Of a stretch of 64,000 bases of DNA, positions 55,137 to 64,000 are shown one piece after another. Each line of letters begins with the position of its first letter. The stretch's first letter is position 1. The DNA lies in NCBI RefSeq assembly GCF_042453785.1, contig NC_091677.1, forward strand, positions 5,551,501-5,615,500. The letters are read 5' to 3'. A program made the translations under genes and the position numbers. The notes beneath the pieces were generated by a model that did no database searches, was not told where the DNA came from, and saw only the letters and a program-made list of their open reading frames with translations. Source of the DNA: Malus domestica. Its lineage: Eukaryota > Streptophyta > Magnoliopsida > Rosales > Rosaceae.

Positions 55137-57704
55137 ATGGGAAGCAAAGGTCGAATTCCGCCTTCTCACATGCGTCGGCCGCTCTCCGGACCGGACCCAT
55201 TTGGCCCGGGGATGCGGCCGCCCCATGGCGCCTATCCTCCGTTTGATATGTTGCCTCCTCCGCAAGTTATGGAGCAGAAGCTGGCTGCACAACATGTGGA
55301 GATGCAGAGGCTTGTGGTGGAGAACCAGAGGCTCGCCGCCACCCACGGAAGCCTGAGGCAAGAGCTGGCGGGTGCTCAACATGAGTTGCAGATATTACAT
55401 GCCCAGATAGGAGCTATCAAGTCTGAGAGAGAACAGCAGATGAGTAGCCTTGTGGATAGTATAGCTAAGATGGAAGCTGACCTGAAGTCGGCTGAGCCTG
55501 TTAAGGCGGAGCTACATAAGGCTCGAGCTGAGGCCCAGAGCTTGGTTGTTTCGAGGCAAGAACTCATCACCAATGTGCAACAACTGGGGCAGGATCTTCA
55601 GAGGACTCATGCAGATGTGCAGCAGATTCCGGCTTTGGTTGCACAGCTTGATGGACTGAGGCAGGAATATCAGCTATGCAGGTTCGTGCTTATGTTCTAT
55701 TTTTTTGTAACTTCAAACTATAATGCTTGTTGTGTATTTTCCGTTATGAAAAACGGATTGTCATTTTCTGTTGGTTGGAATTGTGCAGGGATACATATGA
55801 CTATGAAAAGAGATTATACAGCAGCCACCTTGAATCACTTCAGGTCATGGAGAAGAACTATGTTACCATGGCTAGGGAGGTGGAAAAGCTCCGAGCAGAG
55901 TTACTGAATAATTCTAATGTTGATCGTAGAACTGGTAAATTTACTTCCTTTCGTATTCGAGGTCATTTGGATACCCTTGTTTTTTGTTTACCTTGATCTT
56001 TAAATGCATCGTGGATGGCTTGTCTGTGGCAATGAAATGTAGGGGCCCCATATTATGGAACCCCGGGAAATAATGAGAACGAGGCTACTGGGCAGGCTGT
56101 AGGACAAAATGCGTTTGAAGATAGCTACGGGGTTCAACAGGTATGCGATCTTCCACATCTTGACTTTTGTTAGCTGTTCATCTTATTATTTTACTTTATC
56201 CCTTCAAATTCTAGAATTATGTACCATGCTGTGTCGTTGAAGTCCCAGTTGTTTCAACTGGGATTGGCTGTTTGCAATAGTATAGTGTGTGTTGGTGACA
56301 TCAATGACTTATTCGTCCACACGCTATTAACACAAGACTATTGCTTGCTTATCAAAATAGATTATCATTTTGTCAATACAACTGAAGCTGAAAATACTTT
56401 GAGCTTGGTTTTTTATTTTATGAATCATTAGTGCATGGATGCTAGAAATTGTTACGGTGGTTGTCGAAAACCTTTTATTTTTGCTTGCATCTCGCCAAGG
56501 TTGTTCCTTGCCAGAAAGTAAATTAGAGTTAAAAGTATCTTTAGGAAAAGAATACACAGGTGACAATCATACTGTGTTTTATCACTCCCTTACTATTGGA
56601 ACACCAAGACAACTTCAAATTAGTAATGAGGGTATCCAAGATAAAGTAGGAGTAGCTGAAATTGAAGGAAAGATGAGAGAAAATCGGTTAGGGTGGTTTG
56701 GACATGTGAAACGAAGGCCTATTGACGCTCCGGTTAGAAGATGCGATTACGGGACAGAGGTTTAGAGCTGAAGAGGTAAAGGAAGACCTAGAAAGACCTT
56801 GTAAGAGTCTCTAAGAAAAAACTTAGAGTGCTTGGATCTAAAGGAAGACGTGACACAGAATCCGAGTGCAATGACATTTTAAGATTCATATAGCCGACGC
56901 CACTTAGTGGGAAAAGGCTTTGTTGTTGTTGTTGTACATCCATAGCCTACGCTGTCTCAAAGCCAATTGATAATAATTATGGTTAGGTATCTCGGTTGCA
57001 CGGAACTTGAGTAAAATTAGTACTATAGTAGGTGATTTGAAAAATAATCAAGAAGGTATGGCCTGTAAAACCTTGTTGAATATGGGTGCTGATAAACTCT
57101 TAAGAAGTGCTGTCCTGCTCAAATCATGTTTTTAGGTGGAACATATTTTTCTCACTGCCTCTAGAGTGATGCAAATGAAAACTTATACATTGTTACACTG
57201 TATAATGTATATCAGGGACGTGCCCCCTTCCCTCCGGCTACAGCTGCGCCTGTTGCTGCTGGCGTTGGCGGTGCTGCTGCCACCGGGACTCCTCCATTAG
57301 TTGGAGCTCAATCTGGACCTCCTGGAAGGACTGGTTATGACGCACCAAGAGGGCCTGGTTATGATCCTTCAGGACCTGCTCATGATGCACAGAGAGGACC
57401 TGCTTATGATTCACAGAGAGGGCCTGCTTATGATCCACAGAGAGGACCCGCTTATGACGCACAGAGACCTGGATATGATGTACAGAGACCGGGTTACGAA
57501 GTGCAAAGAGTGCCTGGTTATGATCCAACCCGGGGTGTCAACTATGATGCACAGTCTAGAGCTGCTGGTGGTGGTCCTCAAGGACATGTGCCCACAGGCA
57601 ATGTGCATTATGGTTCTGCAACAACACCAACGGCTCGTGGTGGGAGTGGGTATGAGGCACCACCACCTCGAGGACCAGGAGGGGGAAACCCTGTTCGAAG
57701 ATGA
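55137..57704 (+). CDS. FLX-like coiled-coil protein (FLX-like 2 type)
   Basis: Four coding exons (55137-55681, 55789-55934, 56043-56140, 57216-57704) give 425 residues. The N-terminus MGSKGRIPPSHMRRPL and PPHGAYPPFDMLPPP are hallmarks of the FLX family. Residues about 45-240 form a long coiled coil (VMEQKLAAQHVEMQRLVVENQR ... VEKLRAELL). The C-terminus is Gly/Pro/Tyr-rich with repeated RGPAYD/RPGYD units and probably disordered. FLX proteins work with FRIGIDA in activating FLC-type flowering repressors in Arabidopsis; FLX-like 2 has no clear role I can name. A 5' UTR intron is likely (donor near 54869, acceptor near 55091). Intron 3 holds a LINE tail (56619-56936). The next gene on the same strand is the BRCT-RING gene, an arrangement shared with Arabidopsis as I recall. 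Confidence 0.92.
56619..56936 (+). mobile_element. 5'-truncated RTE LINE tail in the FLX-like intron
   Basis: The sequence encodes the same LINE C-terminus as at 1-130 ([35 protein letters not shown]) followed by its 3' UTR and a (TTG)n tail, the usual RTE-type ending. It is in sense orientation with the host gene. Only about 320 bp remain. Confidence 0.85.
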
Positions 57705-58919
57705 GCTCAAGTCATCGAACCAAAAAATTCTCGCAGAAATACGGTAGCAGTTAGGATATCCAAAATTTCTCAAAACTTCCTCTGAATCTCCAATCATCTG
57801 CTACCTTGAATAATATGTATTTTTGGGGGCCTTTTCTGGTCTTCGGCTTTTTTTCTTCGATTTTTTGTTTAACCGGGGTATTCTGGTATTAGTTGGGACA
57901 CAGGCAACCGGATTCAAATGAGAAGAAAGATGTTGCAGTCACACTCTAGTCTTTCCAGTTTCTACAATCATTCATGTTTGAGAAACTAAATTGGACCCAA
58001 AAGAGAAGGGGAGCACAGATACTGCATAAAATAAAATGTACGTTAATGCCAAAAAGGGAAGTCAAATGTATAACAGAACTCTGTTTTTCCAAGTCGTATA
58101 GCTTCCGGCTATTGATGGCCGGCGACATGGTTAATTTCTTAAAGCTTAAAAAACACTAAGATCCATCAAAATTCTTCACTTTTTTAAATAATTTAAAATC
58201 AAATCTTAGTGAAATACACATAGTTATGTTCTACTATAAAATCTTGAATAAATACAACTAAATTTACATGCAGTTTTATAAACTTTTCAAAAATTTTAAT
58301 TGAATACTCATGAACTTCTTAAAAATGTTGATTAAATACTTCATAATTTAAAAACTCTTTGAAAGGCTTTCTTTTTTTTATTAGCACCCCATATAATGTT
58401 GAATGCATCCTGCATTAGAATTTAATATTAAATGGTTTGTGTACCTTTCTATGCAATGACAATTTTGACCTTATTAGGTTTTAAATAAATAAATTTCTAA
58501 ATACACCATAAATCACTTTTAACGTATTATTTATCTTCTCAACTATCAAAACTCCTTCCACCTAGCATTGTTGAGCAAAACCTTAACTAATGAAACTACA
58601 AACATTTTGATTGAGAAGAATTATTTTTCACGAATAAAACATGAAATCGATGTTTCGGAAGCTCCACATGAGGTAAACCAAGAGGGTGCGACATGCAAGC
58701 ATCATTTAGAGAATGCATCCCAAAGAAAGACAATTATTGGCGGATATGACATATTGAAATAGAACCAAAGAATATAGTGTTTTCCAGCCATATATACTAT
58801 TAAATTGGTAACACAATGGCACAATAACACACCTAAAAAGATGACAAAAGAAGAAGAAGAAGAAAGATTTCCAATCAAAATTACAAAATGTTTATTAATA
58901 CAAAAATGTTGATTGAGAA
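57705..58919. other. FLX-like 3' UTR and gene-free DNA
   Basis: The first 200 or so bases are the probable 3' UTR. The rest is AT-rich with no supported gene. Confidence 0.5.
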
Positions 58920-59280
58920 AATCTTTCAAATATAGCATAAAAACCACTTAAATAGACCTAAATACCCTCAAAATTAAAACCAAATAACAAAACCCTATTG
59001 AATTATAATTTTAAGAAAATGAGAGACCACTATGTTAGAGGGTTCTCAGTCAATACCAATGAAATCAACGATCTCAGTATAACTGAAATCTTAAAGGCTA
59101 CTGACAATTTCATTGGTATTGGCTGTTGGCTGATTTCATTGGTATTGGCCCTATGAAATAATGTTCTCTCATTTTTCCTAAATTCTGACTCAATAGGGTT
59201 TTGTTATTTGGTTTTAATTTTGAGGGTATTTAGGTCTATTTAAGTGGTTTTTCTGCTACATTTAAAAGTTTTTATAAAAA
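58920..59280. mobile_element. Foldback MITE with arms of about 80 bp
   Basis: The left arm (ACCACTTAAATAGACCTAAA, TACCCTCAAAATTAAAACCA, AATAACAAAACCCTATTGA) is repeated as the reverse complement at about 59187-59265. The loop contains two further mirrored phrases (AATACCAATGAAATCA and TTTCATTGGTATTGGC). The near-perfect arms imply a young or folding-prone element. Confidence 0.8.
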
Positions 59281-59671
59281 AATGACATTTATGAAATTAG
59301 GTGTTAAATTTTGGCTACTATTGATAAATCCTCAAATAACACACAAGCTTAGAAAGATGAAAATGGATGCACTCCATAGAAGGTTCCTCCCTCATGGACA
59401 AAGAGGCTTTAAGACATTTATAGGTCCATACTCCTTATAATTTACCTACAAATTTGGAGATACAATTCAATCTCATGGACAGAAAGCAGCAACTCTGCAA
59501 AATTTTCAGTTCGAAAAAGAAAACGAAATGAGATAAAAACCAGTGATTGTAAATGTGAGTTAAATGGTGATTAGTGACAAACCTTGGCACCGTCATTGGA
59601 ACCCTGCTTCCTTGCATCGTTGTAAGTCGGCTAAGACGGAGTACCTGGTAAGTTTATGATAAAAGTTATAA

Positions 59672-59960
59672 TCTCTATTAATTAACGAAACCTTCTTTGT
59701 CAACCAAAATATGGTGAAAAGACTACTTAGTCTTCTATCACACAAAAAAAAAAAAATGATGGGCAATAATGTAATTCCATAGGTTCAAATTTTATTGTTT
59801 TTTATTGAAATCTTACCTACAGATGATATTAAAAGACCTTCAATATTTAAAAAATAAAAAAAAATAATCTCATACTCTCCCATGTTCTCTCTCTCCCTCT
59901 CTCCTTCTCATTTTCTAAAAAAATGTATTCTTACACACAAAGTGTGTAGGCAAATGCTAG
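59672..59960 (+). mobile_element. Small non-autonomous Helitron, uninterrupted
   Basis: It starts TCTCTATTAATTAACG after an A and ends with the hairpin TACACACAAAGTGTGTA plus GGCAAATGCTAG before a T, which is insertion between A and T. It is the undisturbed relative of the Helitron split by the hAT at 14819-22892. 289 bp, non-coding. Confidence 0.82.
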
Positions 59961-60364
59961 TATTAATTATTCTTATAAGATTAAGTTCATCCAAACTGAC
60001 AGGATAATGATTTTGATTCGTTTGAGTAATTAGCCTCAAAGTGATAATTATTACTACTAATCATTATCCTAGAAGTAATTAACCTAGGAACAGCTGGGTA
60101 GCTAGATTCATTTTACCAAAATTAAAAATAAGTACAATAAGATTTGAAGAATGTGGGGTGTATAAAAAATGTAGGGTGTATGCATAAAAGGTAAGGTATA
60201 TGTTTAAAATGTGGGATGTGAGAGGAAATATGTGGGGATGTATGAAGATAATTTTTAATTGAAAAAGCAAAAGTGAGGTGTATTAAGTATGCGGAGGTTT
60301 ATTCAACAATATGTGGAGTGTTAATATAATAAATCATTTTAAAATTTTATACTCTTTTTTTTTT

Positions 60365-60735
60365 TTTAAACAAACAATAGTATCTACACTAAGGGGAGGG
60401 GGTAGACTTAGTCTTACAATGAACTAGTAATAATGTAGTATTCCTCTTCACTTGTAAGTGAGAGGTCTTAGGTTTGAATCTCGTGGATAATTAATTCGAT
60501 ACCAAATTAGACTGCCCATTGTGTGGCTTAGTTGAATTCCCCCTCCCTTTATTAATTAGGGTCATTTTACTTTTACTATTTTTTTTAGTGCATCGATATT
60601 TTTACACTAAAGAAAGGGGGTTCGGCTAAACCACACAATGGGCAGCCTAATTTGGTATTAAATTCGCCGTCCACGAGATTCGAACCAAAGACCTCTCACT
60701 TTCAAGTAAAGAGGAATACCAAAAGACTGTAATAT
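60365..60735. mobile_element. Foldback repeat, about 370 bp
   Basis: Phrases from 60450-60540 (GTGAGAGGTCTTAGGTTTGA, TCTCGTGGA, CCAAATTAGACTGCCCATTG) return as reverse complements at 60600-60710 (CAATGGGCAGCCTAATTTGG, TCCACGAGATTCGAACC, GACCTCTCAC). Related pieces occur at 14451-14631 and 40850-40930, so it is a dispersed MITE family. Confidence 0.8.
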
Positions 60736-60921
60736 TTTTACTAATTTGTTTGTATTTTAATTTTTGTTTTGAAGAAAAAAACAAAATAAATTATTGGACA
60801 GGAGCCATTCTTTTGAGTGGCCCATCTAAGTAAAAGGCAGGGCCGTCATCCGCGGCATTCATAAACGCTTCGCTGCTGCCGAAATTTCAAAATTTTCGAG
60901 TTGCCCGCCAAATCATTTTCA

Positions 60922-60966
60922 ATGGCAGAACAACGCCACCCGCTTCGCCTCCCCCAATCTCCCGGT

Positions 60967-61003
<37 letters not shown>

Positions 61004-63636
61004 AACTTCAATTAAGCTTAATTCGAAGCATATTAGTAATGATCATACCATTAGGATTCTTCTGAAGCTTCGTCAAGATCTAGTAATTATAAAACCGGTA
61101 GATTTGGCTCGAAACTGTGTCGTTTTAAAAAGACCCAGTTTTTGAAGTGGTTGTTTGTTTGTGTATTTGCAGAGGCCATGGGGTCACCGATTCAGGGCAT
61201 GGAATCCGTGATCGCGACCGTAAGCGGGTACCACGGCTCGGAGCGGTTCAGCCTCATCAAGCTCATTTCTCGCGCCGGTGCGAGCTATGTCGGCGCGATG
61301 TCTCGATCGACCACTCACTTGGTTGGTTTTCTTCGAACCTGTTTCGATGCATTTTCTGTTCTAATTAGGCAATGTGACTGTATTTTGTGTTTATGGAGGT
61401 GTGTTGTTAAAATTTGGCGATTAGGTGTGTTGGAAATTCGAAGGAAGGAAATACGAACTAGCTAACAAGTTCGACGCGAAAGTTGTCAACCACCGGTGGA
61501 TTGAGGAGTGCATAAAGCAAGGAAAACGAGTACCTGAGCGTCCTTACACTTTGAGATGGTATGGAAAAATTGCTTGACTTCCCCTTTTTTTACATAATAA
61601 TATGTAAGATTACATCTGGGTTGTTAGTATTTTTTAAGTTTAAGGTGTAAAAATGATTGCTTTCTTTGAAATTGAGACTGAATGGTGACGTGGTAGCTTC
61701 AGTGAACTAATTAGGTGTCAACATTTCTTGGTTTGGGAACTCTTAGGTGTTAGCAATTAGGTGATTAAATCTGGGATTTAGCTGTTTGATAAATTGAGGT
61801 ATTACTCTCGGATTAGTCCAACTTGTTGCTTGCCGCTGCCTAATTTATATTTTTGACTTACAAATTAGATTTGTAATCAGGGACATACACTTCTTGGGTT
61901 TTTTATTTGCAGTGGACAGGAAGTCGGACCCTTACTCTTACAACCTCCACCTGTTGTTACAGTGGGTGAATCATCGAAAAAATGGAATGCGCTTTCGGAC
62001 AAATCAAATGGTTATAATGACTCGGTAAAAATTATTGATTCGCAGTCTGGAGCTTCTCGCCGTCATCTTTTGGCTGAATCACGTCTTTTGGATGAGGTAG
62101 CTTCTGTAAAAATCTGTCTTTATCCCTCACACTTACTCTTATTATATGATAATGTTGTCTTGCATGTTTGCCGCAGAATTCCTTTGTTGAAGCATTTCAG
62201 TTTTTCTCAGTTTGACAGACATGGAGGATCTGACTGTGCTTTTTCTATGTGAATTCTCTGTAGAATTTGTTTCCTGCGTTTAAAGAAAACAGCAGTTCTC
62301 ATAAGGCAAAGCAGAAACATGTTGGAAGGAATTCGAAGCAAGAACTGCGATCAAGTAGCAGGCACTGTCTTGAAGATCCTCCTCTAACTAGATCACTTAG
62401 AAGGGAGGTAATTGATTCAACTGAATTTTTACGTCCCTTTTTTTACTTTTATTTTTCCGTTCTTTTGCCTCTGGTGGTCTTCCCTTGTATATGTTTGTGG
62501 ATAAGTTTTTTGTATATAGAAAATTAAGCTTCACTTTTCTAAGTAATGTTCCATAAGCGTTTCAATTTTCAATATCAGATAATTGTGATTAATCGCTGCC
62601 ATGATGCAATCTTAACGTCATTGTGTCTTGTTCTCGTAGGAGAAGGTTCAAGAGTCTTCCACCCATTTGGTGAGAGCTAAAAGAAACATTTTCAGTGGTA
62701 AGGAAAGCAGCATGGCTGAAACTTCACGTAAAGGGAGGAAGCTTATAAAAAGTAATATTGGTAGACGTATGGTCGAATCAGAACTCTCAGAGTCTGATCA
62801 AGAGTGCCACCCAATCAGATTTCAGAGTACACGTAATGATGTAATCACAGTCCTTTCTGACCATTCAGATGAAGAAAGAAATGATAATATACTGGAAACT
62901 GAAAGAGATACTGATAATGGGTTGTATATTGGAAGAAGAATCAGAAATGGTCTGAAAGGTGTTGAGGAGGCTGATCGGAATCACCCATCTTCTTCCAAGC
63001 ATCCAAATATTTCAGTTGAGGATGAACCCACTGCTCTGGAGGAAACTCCCCAAGATGAATGGTTTGAAGTTGAGAACTCAAAAGAGGAATGTGAAGGCAG
63101 ATTTGAGACTGAAGCTGCCACCAAAATTCCTTCGATGGAGTTATCATGTGTAATATGCTGGACAGAATATAGTTCAATTCGAGGAATTTTGCCATGTGGT
63201 CATCGATTCTGTTATTCATGCATTGAAAACTGGGCTGGTCATATGGTACGTATTCTTGTTCACTAACAATTGTATAATTTCTGATTGTTCAAAAGTTTTA
63301 AATATTCTCTGCGTTTACCCAAATTGAAATACTTTTCTTTATTCTGGTTTCAAAGATTGTCGACCTTCCCATGAACTCGCCTTGATTTAGTGTTTTTCTC
63401 TTCTTTATTGATATTATTTGAGGACACCGAATTCATAAGTTGTTTATGGTGTGTGGCAGAGTTCAAGGAGAAAGAATTCAACTTGCCCTTTATGCAAGGC
63501 TAGTTTTACCTGCATTACCAAGGTTGATGATGCAGACATGATTGATCAGAAAATATACTCCCAAACCATTCCATCTGCCCCAAAAATGGACATACCAGTG
63601 CCTACTTACCGAGGACCACCCAATTTTTCTGCTCCG
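60922..63636 (+). CDS. BRCT and RING-finger protein (probably continues past the window)
   Basis: Exons 60922-60964, 61173-61321, 61425-61558, 61913-62096, 62264-62407, 62640-63245 and 63460-63636 keep one frame for about 479 residues. The N-terminal BRCT domain reads [38 protein letters not shown] and [20 protein letters not shown] charged, Ser-rich linker follows. The C3HC4 RING is [28 protein letters not shown] and [10 protein letters not shown]. Such proteins are probable E3 ubiquitin ligases acting in the nucleus near DNA-damage signals; that is inferred from domains. It resembles Arabidopsis At1g67180. The first ATG is chosen because exon 1 splices in frame to [11 protein letters not shown]; starting at that second Met (61178) is also possible. 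A possible further exon begins near 63779, so the C-terminus is not certain. Confidence 0.85.
60971..60996 (+). repeat. CT microsatellite in BRCT-RING intron 1
   Basis: About 13 CT units directly after the first exon's donor site. Confidence 0.93.
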
Positions 63637-64000
63637 GTATGTAAACCTCATTGTTTTACTGTTAAAACTTTATATTGGACATTGTCTGAGTGCTAGTTGT
63701 AAAGTGCACATTTTAGGCCTGCCTACAATGCTTATTTGTGTATGAGATTTCAATCTGTTCAATTTAATGCCTTTCCAGAAGAATTCATTCTCCATTCTTC
63801 AATATCAGGCATTTTTAAGAGATCAATGTTTGTAAATGGATCTTTGTAATCTGCCTTTTGGCCTATTTTTGTTTTAAATGAACTGATGTTTTTGACTGAA
63901 ATGAAAAGGCGTTTATGATGCATTTTTATAATAACATGCTTTGAGGATTTTAAGCTATCTTAATTTAAACATGGACGAAGAGTGCAAAAACACACTAGTA

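Noticed and set aside
57238-57528. 96-residue antisense frame with His/Gln repeats
   Set aside because: The mirror of the repetitive FLX-like C-terminal exon.
63779-63834. Terminal exon of the BRCT-RING gene
   Set aside because: A CAG acceptor and a short in-frame end exist here, but relatives have a longer C-terminus, so the true exon may lie beyond the window.

Overview
This window is plant nuclear DNA. Several genes are intron-split with GT/AG junctions, the intergenic DNA is AT-rich, and it carries plant-type SINEs, an RTE-type LINE, hAT elements, Helitrons, a Ty1/Copia element and a Cassandra-type LTR holding a 5S-like sequence. The repeats and protein flavour look like a woody rosid, most likely a Rosaceae such as apple or pear; that assignment is inference.

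Region 1 (1-14.4 kb): an almost intact LINE runs off the left edge. It is followed by a three-exon KIN/COR6.6-like stress gene with an ABRE and TATA box in front of it, and then a family of single-exon BAHD malonyltransferase-like genes on the minus strand. There are four copies: a (4.5-5.9 kb, broken), b (11.3-12.6 kb, broken), c (12.9-14.3 kb, intact) and d (29.0-30.5 kb, intact). A GH81 endo-1,3-beta-glucanase lies between copies a and b. The flanks of the BAHD copies are duplicated too, so the cluster grew by segmental duplication.

Region 2 (14.4-42 kb) is almost all transposons, many nested. A small Helitron (14819-22892) is split by a hAT element (14885-22647). Inside that hAT sit an 852-bp non-autonomous hAT with a perfect 8-bp target duplication, a 1.1-kb hAT-like element and a recent 768-bp tandem duplication. 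Further right are two same-orientation LTR-like repeats around a fragment of a LONGIFOLIA/TRM-like gene, several MITEs, the intact BAHD copy d, a Cassandra fossil, and a young Copia element (33042-39727) sitting inside a PIF/Harbinger-like MITE. Duplicated flanks provide empty sites that confirm two of these insertions.

Region 3 (42-64 kb) is gene-rich: an archaeal-type cofactor-independent phosphoglycerate mutase, a decayed DUF1262 gene, translation initiation factor eIF1, a type-2 tryptophan synthase beta chain, an FLX-like coiled-coil protein, and a BRCT-RING protein that probably continues past the right edge. The FLX-like and BRCT-RING genes are also neighbours in Arabidopsis as I recall (At1g67170/At1g67180), so this looks like conserved microsynteny.

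I see no operon, CRISPR array or clearly novel biochemical system. The most interesting content is the layered transposon history and the BAHD duplication/decay series.
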